NCBI RefSeq assembly: GCF_030454045.1
Contig: NZ_JAKDJE010000020.1
Span: forward strand, 1-43,345
Length of the DNA stretch: 43,345 bases
Reading direction: 5' to 3'
Origin: Psychrobacter sp.
GTDB taxonomy: Bacteria > Pseudomonadota > Gammaproteobacteria > Pseudomonadales > Moraxellaceae
Under the pieces are notes generated by a model. It had not been told where the DNA came from and did no database searches. It saw only the letters and a program-made list of their open reading frames with translations. The stretch's first letter is position 1, and each line of letters opens with the position of its first letter. Shown here one piece after another: positions 25,729 through 33,426 of this stretch. The position numbers and the translations under genes are program-made.

Positions 25729-26520
25729 ATGTGTGACTATAAAAAGTTATCGAATCAACCTTTAGTCTTTGTATTAGCAGAATTTAGATTTTCTCCTATA
25801 CTAGGTATAAAGGAATACATACCTAAGATTCAAGATGCTTTGAGAAATAAGCTACCAATTCTAAGAAATACTGAGACCCAAGAAATTACGGTGTCGCCTA
25901 ACGGTATAAGCTTAGAGGCTCAAGCCAACTGGGAGTTTATCTCTAAAAATAGTCATACCGCAGCTTCGGTTAACCAGAATCGTTTATTGTTTATGACTAG
26001 TGAATATGAACGCTTTAATGGATTTGAAGAGAACTGTGATTTCTTATTACAAACTATCATAGATGTTATTAACCCAAGCCTCTGTTTAGGTCTTGGCTTA
26101 CGTTATAGCGACACCATTTTTAACATTGAAGGCAAAGGTTCAATAGAAGATTTTGTTCAGCCTAGACTATACAACAACGATGATTTAAAACTGTCAGGGA
26201 GCTTACTAAGACAGACTAATGAAACTTTATGGAGAACGACAGAAGGGGCTATTTTTATTCGTTCGATATACGGTGAGGATAAAGTTTTAGTTTGGCCTGA
26301 TGCAGAGAATTTACCCATTGCAATAGAAAAATCTTCTGATAAGCCTGTCAAAAGACTACTATTGGATATCGACCATGTATGGAATGCTCAGGAAGAAGAG
26401 TCCGGTCCACTAGATTTTAATAAAGGATTAATACTTAGTAAGCTATCAAACATGCATAAAATCAGTCGAAAAGCATTTTGGAATGTAACAACAGAACAAG
26501 CCAAGGAGGCATGGAAATGA
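25729..26520 (+). CDS. TIGR04255-family protein (first gene of three-gene module)
   Basis: 263 residues. The N-terminal PLVFVLAEFRFSPI and the C-terminal LLLDIDHVW followed by LSNMHKISRKAFWNVTTEQA fit the sporadically distributed TIGR04255 family, which is found scattered in mobile and defence-rich regions and has no assigned function. There is no signal peptide or membrane segment. It ends in ATGA, overlapping the start of the next gene by 4 bases. The base composition is clearly more AT-rich than in the flanking acuI. By context, a sensor or antitoxin-like role is possible; this is inference only. Confidence 0.75.
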   Translation: MCDYKKLSNQPLVFVLAEFRFSPILGIKEYIPKIQDALRNKLPILRNTETQEITVSPNGISLEAQANWEFISKNSHTAASVNQNRLLFMTSEYERFNGFEENCDFLLQTIIDVINPSLCLGLGLRYSDTIFNIEGKGSIEDFVQPRLYNNDDLKLSGSLLRQTNETLWRTTEGAIFIRSIYGEDKVLVWPDAENLPIAIEKSSDKPVKRLLLDIDHVWNAQEEESGPLDFNKGLILSKLSNMHKISRKAFWNVTTEQAKEAWK

Positions 26521-27047
26521 GACAAAACAGTTATGGAGCAAATAGCTGGATAAATAAGAATATTACTACCGCTTTTATAGGCGCTTCTATTCTTGCCACT
26601 ACTCCAGCCTATGCTTTTAAGAAATCAACCAGTTACGATAACAGTCGTTATATAATTGACAAAATGAGCCAAGCAAGCGGATCAAGTATTAATGTTAAGT
26701 ACAATACTCGCCAGTCTCAGCTTTCGACAATAAAAGAGTATTTTGATTTGAGTGATGAAGAGCTTGCTAACCTTGTTGGTGTCTCAAGAAAAACACTGTA
26801 CAACTGGGAGAAGCAAGGGATTAGTAAAGAAAAAGATAGACAAAGAGTGTTTGAGTTAAGCGTTATCGCAGAAGACTGGAGTTATAACAAGCTTCCTACT
26901 GATAAAGAAAAGCTGTTTTCCCCTATCCTAGGTTCTACTAGCGTGATGCAAATGTTGACAGACGAAAAGCTTGATAGAGAAAAAATAATTTTTGCAGGTC
27001 GACGTCTTACTCATCAATCATTGACGCCTGAAGTAGGTTTGATTTAG
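26517..27047 (+). CDS. HTH-domain protein with signal-like hydrophobic N-terminus
   Basis: 176 residues from the ATG at 26517 (ATGA overlap; GGAGG 10 bases upstream). Residues 16-33 are hydrophobic and end in ATTPAYAF, like a membrane anchor or a signal peptide with an Ala-x-Ala site. Residues 70-100 form a helix-turn-helix of the Xre/homeodomain-like type (LSDEELANLVGVSRKTLYNWE). The C-terminal part (130-168, with SPILGSTSVMQML and FAGRRL) recalls the C-terminal region of Xre antitoxins of the RES/Xre kind, but weakly. A DNA-binding protein with an export-like segment is unusual. It is translationally coupled to the TIGR04255 gene and 8 bp before the third gene, and probably autoregulates the module. 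Confidence 0.65.
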   Translation: MRQNSYGANSWINKNITTAFIGASILATTPAYAFKKSTSYDNSRYIIDKMSQASGSSINVKYNTRQSQLSTIKEYFDLSDEELANLVGVSRKTLYNWEKQGISKEKDRQRVFELSVIAEDWSYNKLPTDKEKLFSPILGSTSVMQMLTDEKLDREKIIFAGRRLTHQSLTPEVGLI

Positions 27048-27055
27048 AGGTTTAA

Positions 27056-27706
27056 ATGCAGCGTATACTCGAAGCATTAGGATGGCGACAAGGCAGCTTT
27101 GTCAAACCTGAATCAGTTGCAAAGCTAATAGGTGATATAGATAGTACGTTCACTATATCTGCTAACAACTTGTTGGTTGTTGCCTCACAATCATGCGACA
27201 TTGCCTCCTCGCAAGAAGAATACATCGAGCTCTCTATTGTCCGGCTTTTATCAGTTGAAGCGTTTAATAAACAGTATAGCAATAATCGTCATCCTAGAAT
27301 ATTGCATATAGAAGCCATCTCAAACAGCTCTGATGAGAAGGTTATTTTAGAGCTAAAAGCTCACGAAAAAATTCAAATAAAAAAGTCACTTCTTGAAGAA
27401 TTTAAACCTGATTCTTCAATTAACTTTTTAGAAGGGAATCTAAATCAGTATATTGATTGGCTAGCTGGCCGTTATAAAAGACCAGCATTACCTACTAAAT
27501 TCGATCAGCTAATTGCGTCTTCTGATAAGAAAGGTAAAAGAAAAAAGATTGCTAAGCGAGCCAATGAACATCTAACTGGTATATATGTTGAGATTTATCC
27601 AAATCGAGATATTAAGGATGAAGAAACTTATTCAGTTAATTTGTTAGGTATAGCTTCTAATGATCAGAGCCCATCCCAGATTCTGTGTAACTGCCATTTA
27701 GATTAA
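27056..27706 (+). CDS. Unknown protein, third gene of the module, 3' end replaced by IS256
   Basis: 216-residue frame with GAGG upstream of the ATG. I do not recognise a named family. LLVVASQSCDIASSQEEYIEL looks like a beta strand followed by a conserved Ser-Gln-x-Cys-Asp site, which may be catalytic or metal-binding. A basic stretch (SDKKGKRKKIAKR, near 167-180) could bind nucleic acid. The last 12 residues (from Ser205) are encoded by the left end of the insertion sequence, so the native C-terminus is lost. The gene may be inactive. In the module it would be the effector or target-binding part by position, but that is a guess. Confidence 0.6.
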   Translation: MQRILEALGWRQGSFVKPESVAKLIGDIDSTFTISANNLLVVASQSCDIASSQEEYIELSIVRLLSVEAFNKQYSNNRHPRILHIEAISNSSDEKVILELKAHEKIQIKKSLLEEFKPDSSINFLEGNLNQYIDWLAGRYKRPALPTKFDQLIASSDKKGKRKKIAKRANEHLTGIYVEIYPNRDIKDEETYSVNLLGIASNDQSPSQILCNCHLD

Positions 27707-28979
27707 ATGCTTACTGATACGATCATCAAACATAATCATAAAGCGATTCAGAGCAGACGTCCAGTTACGGATTGGCATCGACCACTTTTTAGATGCCTGC
27801 TGGGTGGCTAAGTACACCACTTTAAATGCCGCCTGATCAGAGGGGAACACCTTACGCTTATTCACCGCCGTACGGATAACACTGTTCAGTGATTCTATCG
27901 CATTAGTAGTATAAATCGCTTTTCTGATGTCTTTCGGGTAACCAAAGAACACCGTTAAGCCCTCCCAGTTATTGCGCCAAGACTTGATGACATGCGGGTA
28001 CTCTTTACCCCATACTTCATCAAAGTGCTCAAGGTTGGCCTCTGCCATCTCAAGCGTATCAGCACCGTAGATGGCCTTTAAATCAGCTGCTACGGCCTTC
28101 TTGTCCGTCCAAGGTACGAACTTCATCGAATAGCGCACCATATGCACGATACACAGCTGAACCTGAGCGTTAGGGTAGACCGTATTGATGGCATCAGGGA
28201 AGCCTTTTAAACCATCGACACAGGCAATAAGAATATCTTGAACCCCGCGGTTTTGTAGCTCAGTGAGAACACCAAGCCAGAATTTAGCGCCCTCGTTCTC
28301 TGATAGCCACATGCCAAGCAGCTCTTTTTTACCATCAAGAGCAACGCCTAAGGCCAGATAGATAGCTTTGTTGATGATCTGCTTGTCCTGACGAACTTTG
28401 ACGACAATGCAGTCTAAGTAGACGATAGGATAGACGCTGCTCAGTGGCCGGTTCTGCCAAGCGGTGATGTCATCCAAGATGTTGTCAGTGACTCTGGAAA
28501 CCAAGCTGCTTGAGATGTCGACGTCGTAGATGTCCTTGATGGTTTCGACAATCTCAGTAGTGGTTTGACCTTTGGCGTATGAGCGAGGATCAGCAAGTGT
28601 CTGGGAGACACTTGCCCGAAGCGCAAGACGTAAGGCTATGCCTGTAGTGAAATATGATTTTATCATCGAGACCTGAGATACGGGTTTGATGCTTACGTAC
28701 TAATGCAGGCTCAAAGCTGCTATCACGGTCTCTTGGGGTGGAGATCTCAAGCTCGCCTGTGTCGCTACGGACTCTCTTTTTAGTGTGCCCATTGCGCTTG
28801 TTAGGCTTGTCTGCCTTTTCATGCTTGGGGTAACCGAGGTGGTCTTCCATCTCGGCTTCAAGTGCGGTGTCGATAAAAGATTGCATGAGCTGCTTTTGAA
28901 AGTCTTTGATGTCATCGAAGCTTTTCATGCTGCTGGCCATTTGCTCAGCCAGTTTCTTGATGTCAGATTGAGTAGTCAT
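27698..28979 (-). pseudogene. IS256-family transposase, interrupted and frameshifted
   Basis: The N-terminal part (28979 to about 28650) ends its homology at ISGLDDKII. The C-terminal part resumes with YAKGQTTTEIVETIKD and continues to 27698 in another frame; it has the mutator-family core including YLDCIVVKV, the CVDGLKGFPDAI block and the NAIESLN motif with the catalytic Glu. Between them sits a short insertion with a perfect hairpin, and the net length change shifts the frame. The N-terminal frame stops at 28590 and the C-terminal frame opens at 28666. Without frameshifting the protein is inactive. Confidence 0.85.
28582..28650. repeat. Short palindromic insertion inside the transposase gene
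   Basis: About 60-70 bp with no counterpart in the transposase family. At its centre (28593-28615) is a perfect hairpin with 10-bp arms, GCAAGTGTCT and AGACACTTGC, around a GGG loop. It looks like a small dispersed repeat (REP-like or MITE-like). No second copy is present in this window. Exact borders are uncertain by several bases. Confidence 0.65.
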
Positions 28980-29188
28980 TGCTTATTCTCCTGTTAGTGG
29001 ATTATAAGCAGTTACACAAAGTTTGGGAAACTCCCTCTACCTTAGCTATATATCTACTAGAAACGCATGAAATGAGAAAAGATAGCTAAGAAAACTGACT
29101 CATTTTTATAACTCAGCAGCCCAACCACATCATCACCGCTAATCAGCAAACTCCAATGACATGCCTTAAACAGACTGACTCTAGTTCT

Positions 29189-29566
29189 CTACTTCAACGA
29201 ATTTATCGTTAGTATGACGCCGAATCCGTCTGGATCAGTCAACTCGATGCCGTTTTCATTCCAATAAGGATTTTGTGAGGTGACTGGTAGTATCTCTGCC
29301 TGTTTCGCCCTATCTATAATGGTTTGGATTTTCTCTTCGCTATCTAAGTAAAATACGATCAAATCGTCCCTGTCAGGACGATGGTTTGCTTTATCAGCGG
29401 AATAGGTAAACTCCATATGCCAATCCTGATCGGGAAATCCTAAAAAAATACCGTCGTAACCATTATGGTCTTTGAAGCCGCCCAGCTTTTCTAGTCTAAT
29501 AATGTTCTGATAAAAATTAATAAGAGTGTCCAAATTATTGGTGTGCCGTGCATATCGAAATTTCAT
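29189..29566 (-). CDS. VOC-family (glyoxalase/bleomycin-resistance fold) protein
   Basis: 125 residues, one vicinal-oxygen-chelate unit: N-terminal RYARHTNNLDTLINFYQNII, then GIFLGFPDQDWHMEFTY, and the terminal GIELTDPDGFGVILT. Such proteins are metal enzymes (lyases, dioxygenases) or binding proteins that sequester antibiotics; the substrate is unknown. AAGGA upstream of ATG 29566 supports the start. It lies 18 bp downstream of the thioesterase gene in the same direction, so the two are probably co-transcribed. Confidence 0.8.
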   Translation of the reverse strand: MKFRYARHTNNLDTLINFYQNIIRLEKLGGFKDHNGYDGIFLGFPDQDWHMEFTYSADKANHRPDRDDLIVFYLDSEEKIQTIIDRAKQAEILPVTSQNPYWNENGIELTDPDGFGVILTINSLK

Positions 29567-29584
29567 AAGTATCCTTACTCAATC

Positions 29585-30127
29585 CTAGTCCTGCGGTGGC
29601 CATGGACGATCAGCGTCACTCTCGATCCATTCGGCGACATAGCCAGTTGGCGGTAGGTCCCAGTCAGACTTGCCCAATGCGGCCAGTACTTGTGCCGTGT
29701 CAATCACCCGACCACCTTTGGTCACGCCTGTACGCAGTAACGCAGAGGAGCAAGGTTTGCCCTTGACCCACATGGATTGTTCAATATAGAGCCAGCGCGC
29801 ATCGATACCGACGATTTTGGTTTTTAGCGTGACCTTGTCAAACGCACGAATACGCTTGCGATATTGGATGGTACTGCCAGCGATGACCAAACCCCAACGC
29901 TGTTTTAGCAGCTGCGTGCCAAGTCCGCTACGCACCGCAAAATCCATACGCCCCAAATCATACAGCGTGAATACGCGACCGTTATTCATCTCCAAGAAAT
30001 TATCGATATCCGTCAGGCGACAGCGAAACTGGATCTCGCTGGTTTCTTTTAGGGTCAAGGTATCGCCCTTTTTTGCTTTTAAGGCGGCATGAGCGATGGT
30101 GCTGGCATAACGGATAAATGGGTACAT
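29585..30127 (-). CDS. Hot-dog-fold acyl-CoA thioesterase-like protein
   Basis: 180 residues with a single 4HBT-type hot-dog domain. The segment RLTDIDNFLEMNNGRVFTLYDLGR resembles the helix-start of 4-hydroxybenzoyl-CoA thioesterase relatives and of THEM6-like proteins, with Asp and Asn in the active-site positions. There is no signal peptide. It would hydrolyse an acyl-CoA or other thioester in the cytosol; the substrate is unknown. It precedes the VOC gene with an 18-bp gap. Confidence 0.75.
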   Translation of the reverse strand: MYPFIRYASTIAHAALKAKKGDTLTLKETSEIQFRCRLTDIDNFLEMNNGRVFTLYDLGRMDFAVRSGLGTQLLKQRWGLVIAGSTIQYRKRIRAFDKVTLKTKIVGIDARWLYIEQSMWVKGKPCSSALLRTGVTKGGRVIDTAQVLAALGKSDWDLPPTGYVAEWIESDADRPWPPQD

Positions 30128-30201
30128 AAAGTCGTCTCGAAGGTTTAAAGGACAGCATTAAAAGTCGTTAGATTAGGAGCTATTGTCAGGGCTACTTAGG
30201 C

Positions 30202-31251
30202 CTATTTTTTACGTGACTCGACCCCAATCCAATTGAAGTACGCACTCACCGTTTCGGGTATCCATTTAATATCAAATTTTGAAGACTTGCCATTAGTATT
30301 ATTTTTTGCTCGACCTTTATCTGAGCGATAACGCAAATAACCGATATGTCCACCGTGCTCAGTATCTAAGATAGTGACGCTATCAGAGACATCGTTTGGT
30401 GTCGCGGTAAAGCCAATAAACGGATCGTCCTTTGCACTGATGAGTAATAAAGGCTTGGTCACTTTGATCAAATAGGGAAGGGCGGACGAGGCTTGATAGT
30501 AGTGGTTGTTAGAGCGGTAGCCATGACGCGGCGCGGTAAAGATATCATCAAAGTCACTGATGCGATTGACCGCTTTGATCGAGTCGATCTCCTCTTGAGT
30601 AATGTCATTGGCAAGCGCTTTTTTGATAATCGGATTAAGCAAGTAGGGCGTATAAATACGATGACTTAAAAAGCTATGCATACTAAGCGCCGCTGATGAC
30701 ATATCGACTGGCGCGGAGATAACAGCCGCGCCTTTACAGAGCGCTTTCTCGCCGTATTCGCCCATGTATTTGGCTAAGGCATTACCACCCAATGAGACGC
30801 CGACCGCATACATATTGGCGTATTTTTCGCTTAGGTTTTGCAGCATGTAGTGCACTTCGCCCGTATCACCCGCATTATAAAACACCCGTCCACTAGCTGG
30901 AATACCACCACAACTGCGGAAATGGGCGACCACAAAGTGCCACCCTTGCGCGTGCATCTGGTAAGCCAAGGCGCGAGCATAATGGCTGTCGCTGCTGCCT
31001 TCCATTCCATGGAATAAGACAATCAAAGGCGTTTGCTCAAGCGCGCCGTTTTTTGATGCGTCTACTGGATGCGCATCATAAAAATCGTAGGCAATATCAC
31101 TTTCATCCAAAGAGTCTTTTTCTACCACACGGCGATAAGTTGGTGCTTTTGGCGCAAAGAACTTGGGTAGGATGCTTTGCAAGTGCGGATTAGTCAGCCA
31201 AAAAGGCGGCTTAAAGGGCATTGGAGAAAAAGGTTTGGTTGAGGTTGACAT
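30202..31251 (-). CDS. yheT: YheT-type alpha/beta hydrolase
   Basis: 349 residues, matching the YheT/EMB8 branch. PPFWLTNPHLQSILP is the typical start. LFHGMEGSSDSHYARALA gives the oxyanion loop, HFRSCGG the following turn, VGVSLGGNAL the nucleophile Ser, and DTEHGGHIGY the catalytic His region. These enzymes act on esters of medium or short chains, and the precise substrate is unsettled. There is no signal peptide. It stands alone, with about 340 bp of apparently empty sequence upstream. Confidence 0.85.
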   Translation of the reverse strand: MSTSTKPFSPMPFKPPFWLTNPHLQSILPKFFAPKAPTYRRVVEKDSLDESDIAYDFYDAHPVDASKNGALEQTPLIVLFHGMEGSSDSHYARALAYQMHAQGWHFVVAHFRSCGGIPASGRVFYNAGDTGEVHYMLQNLSEKYANMYAVGVSLGGNALAKYMGEYGEKALCKGAAVISAPVDMSSAALSMHSFLSHRIYTPYLLNPIIKKALANDITQEEIDSIKAVNRISDFDDIFTAPRHGYRSNNHYYQASSALPYLIKVTKPLLLISAKDDPFIGFTATPNDVSDSVTILDTEHGGHIGYLRYRSDKGRAKNNTNGKSSKFDIKWIPETVSAYFNWIGVESRKK

Positions 31252-31589
31252 ATTTTGGTCTTATTTAATGATCGTGGAAAAGCAAAAAAGTAGCGTGGTG
31301 AGGTTTTTTTATCATAACGCCAGTATCTGTAAAAACCAATGATTTTCAGTGGACGCATGATTACTGAAAATGGCTGACAAGCTAATAAATGGCGACTGAA
31401 TACAACTATAGTGAAACCATTATAAAAATGGTATAGCAAGATTAAACGCTATTTTTCGCAGCCTCTAGAGACGCAGTCACAGCAAGCAAGAAAAGTAGCA
31501 TTTAATTGAGCGCGTTTCCTATGCTGTATCAATTTTATTGAGGTTCTACTATGTCTAAGCGGCTAATGAGAAAGGTTAATCAGGTTTTT
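31252..31589. other. Intergenic region, no gene seen
   Basis: About 340 bp between yheT and the end of yigZ. It holds the yheT promoter region; I see no open frame with homology and no RNA gene. Confidence 0.45.
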
Positions 31590-32192
31590 TTAGACTTCTG
31601 GCTGATTCAATACGCGACCATCCATAGCCAGCCGCTCTTTTAGACTATCGATATCTGCCTCAGCCAATGTCGCGGTCAGCGTGACTTGTTTACTGTAGGC
31701 GACATCATCAATATGACCGCCCAAGCTCTCTATCATATAGCGGCATTGTGCCTCGGTCGCAAACTCTGCCAATATTTGAATCTGTGCCATGGGTACATAC
31801 GGATTTAATATCATCTGATCGACTGCTGCTTGTGCAGAGCCTGCATAGGCACGAGTGAGACCGCCTGCGCCAAGCTTAATACCGCCAAAGTAGCGCACCA
31901 CGATAATGATAATATTGCCGATAGACTTGTGCTGCAGCACGCCTAGTATTGGTCGCCCTGCGGTACCATTCGGCTCGCCATCATCATCGAAACCTGCGCT
32001 GGTCGTATTATCAGGGTCGCCAATGATATAGGCCCAGCACCAATGCCGAGCATCAGGGTACTTTTCTCGTAGTTGTTCCACGTGAAACATGGCCTCTTCA
32101 CGCGAGATCACCGGATACGCGTAAGCAATAAACTCAGACTTCTTAATTTCTAGGCGCGCGGTGACGGCGCGTTTTAGGGTTTGATAGCTCAT
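31590..32192 (-). CDS. yigZ: YigZ/IMPACT-family protein
   Basis: 200 residues. The N-terminal IMPACT domain shows KKSEFIAYAYPV, RHWCWAYIIGD, DDDGEPNGTAGRPIL and RYFGGIKLGAGGLTRAY, all typical. A C-terminal DUF1949 domain (about 135-195) follows. The family is linked to translation control and to regulation of amino-acid or proline metabolism, with no firm bacterial mechanism. The gene contains a parS-like 16-mer at 32074-32089 on both strands, within the coding sequence. Confidence 0.9.
   Translation of the reverse strand: MSYQTLKRAVTARLEIKKSEFIAYAYPVISREEAMFHVEQLREKYPDARHWCWAYIIGDPDNTTSAGFDDDGEPNGTAGRPILGVLQHKSIGNIIIIVVRYFGGIKLGAGGLTRAYAGSAQAAVDQMILNPYVPMAQIQILAEFATEAQCRYMIESLGGHIDDVAYSKQVTLTATLAEADIDSLKERLAMDGRVLNQPEV
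32074..32089. promoter_or_regulatory. parS-like ParB-binding site inside yigZ
   Basis: TGTTCCACGTGAAACA matches the widespread parS consensus TGTTTCACGTGAAACA at 15 of 16 positions, and its left half equals that of the Pseudomonas-type site TGTTCCACGTGGAACA. It is the nucleation site where ParB loads in the ParABS chromosome-segregation system. ParB itself is not in this window. Confidence 0.75.
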
Positions 32193-32389
32193 ATTTCATC
32201 AGGCTTAGGTTGGATATGGTAAACTTAGCTAACTGTCACTGTCGTCCGTATTGGCCGCAGTGTTCATTTTATTTTTCATTATAGTACCATTTCTAACCAT
32301 CGAAGATAACGAGGCGCTCATGGCTGAGTGCTGGTGTCGTTAGTTTCTGATTTAGGGCTGGTATCATAAAACCGATGGTAGTAAATAGT

Positions 32390-33094
32390 ATGCGTTTAGA
32401 TAAATTCATTAGTAAAGCCACCGAGCTGTCACGCAAAGAATCAAAAAAGATCATGCACGCAGGCGAGATCACCGTCAACGATCAAGTGGTCAAAGACCCA
32501 GGCCTACATGTCGATGTCATCAACGATGAGGTGATGTGGGCAGGCGAGCCGCTGTCAGTTGCGACAGGCAATCGTTATATCTTGCTGTACAAACCTGAAG
32601 GCTTTGAGTGTACGCTAAAAGCCAAAGAATACCCAATTGTCACTGAGCTGATTGCCGTACCAGAACTGGGCAGCTTGCGTATCGCTGGCCGTCTCGATGT
32701 CGACACCACCGGCGCGCTACTCATGAGTGATGATGGCGGCTGGCTACACCGTGTCACCAGTCCTAAACATGAGCACGCCAAGGTCTATGAGCTGACCCTA
32801 GCATCGCCGATGGATAGCGATGCCCAAGAAAAGGCGGTGAAAAAAGTCGCTGAAGGCATCTTATTAGAAGGCGACTATGAGCCGACCAAACCTGCTACGC
32901 TTGAGTTCATCGATGAGACACACGCCCGTCTGACACTAGAGCAGGGCAAATACCATCAAGTCAAACGCATGATGGGTTACTTTGGCAATCGAGTGACGGA
33001 GCTGCACCGCGCCAGTATCGGTCATATTAATTTAGAGGGCCTCGAAAAAGGTGACAGTCGTTTCTTAACCCCAGAAGAAGTGGCCAAGTTTTAG
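32390..33094 (+). CDS. rsuA: 16S rRNA pseudouridine(516) synthase RsuA-type
   Basis: 234 residues from ATG 32390 (MRLDKFISKATELSRKE); an upstream ATG at 32375 adds only five residues. The S4 RNA-binding domain is at 1-60. The catalytic domain has AGRLDVDTTGALLMSDDG with the nucleophile Asp in GRLD, and the C-terminal QGKYHQVKRMM motif of the RsuA/RluB/E/F group. It would isomerise one uridine of small-subunit rRNA. It is divergent from yigZ. RsuA is preferred over RluE/F by length and start, but not certain. Confidence 0.85.
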   Translation: MRLDKFISKATELSRKESKKIMHAGEITVNDQVVKDPGLHVDVINDEVMWAGEPLSVATGNRYILLYKPEGFECTLKAKEYPIVTELIAVPELGSLRIAGRLDVDTTGALLMSDDGGWLHRVTSPKHEHAKVYELTLASPMDSDAQEKAVKKVAEGILLEGDYEPTKPATLEFIDETHARLTLEQGKYHQVKRMMGYFGNRVTELHRASIGHINLEGLEKGDSRFLTPEEVAKF

Positions 33095-33426
33095 TCTCTG
33101 ACCTCTTTAGTATGTGCATCCATACTACTGTTTAAATCATCGTTTTAAATTCATCATCAGCCGCGATATCTTGTGCTGCTTTTTGCTGTCTGCTGATTTG
33201 CCTTCGTATCTATTATCTGTTTGTTCTACCATCTACCGGTGTTGCCGATCTCTTAAAGCTGGGTAGCCATTTTGCAAAATTGCGCCGCTAATCATTTGTG
33301 TAAACCTTGCTTATGATACAGTCTGTCTGATATCTCAATCTATTTTTTTACATAATATTATGATGATCAATCAAGATGGATATTATGAAGTAAAAAATTT
33401 ATAAATCATTAACGAGGACTGCTTTT
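33095..33426. other. Promoter region of the DsbC-like gene
   Basis: About 330 bp, AT-rich towards the end; no gene or terminator is evident. Confidence 0.4.

Larger units (their letters stand above)
27667..29035 (-). mobile_element. IS256-family insertion sequence (1369 bp), transposase disrupted
   Basis: Bounded by imperfect inverted repeats: the left end (27667-27694) and the inverted right end share most positions and the common block TGTGTAACTGC. It encodes a mutator-type transposase on the minus strand, broken into two frames by an insertion of roughly 60-70 bp. The 8 bases outside the ends (AATGATCA left, TCTACCTT right) do not match, so there is no target duplication; a later deletion or recombination between copies is likely. 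It cuts the third gene of the TIGR04255 module. A second copy starts the window. Confidence 0.9.

Noticed and set aside
290..27666. Possible composite transposon bounded by two IS256 copies
   Set aside because: The bracketed DNA contains guaA and ordinary chromosomal genes and spans over 27 kb. Matching outer target repeats cannot be seen, so direct repeats of a common IS are the simpler reading.
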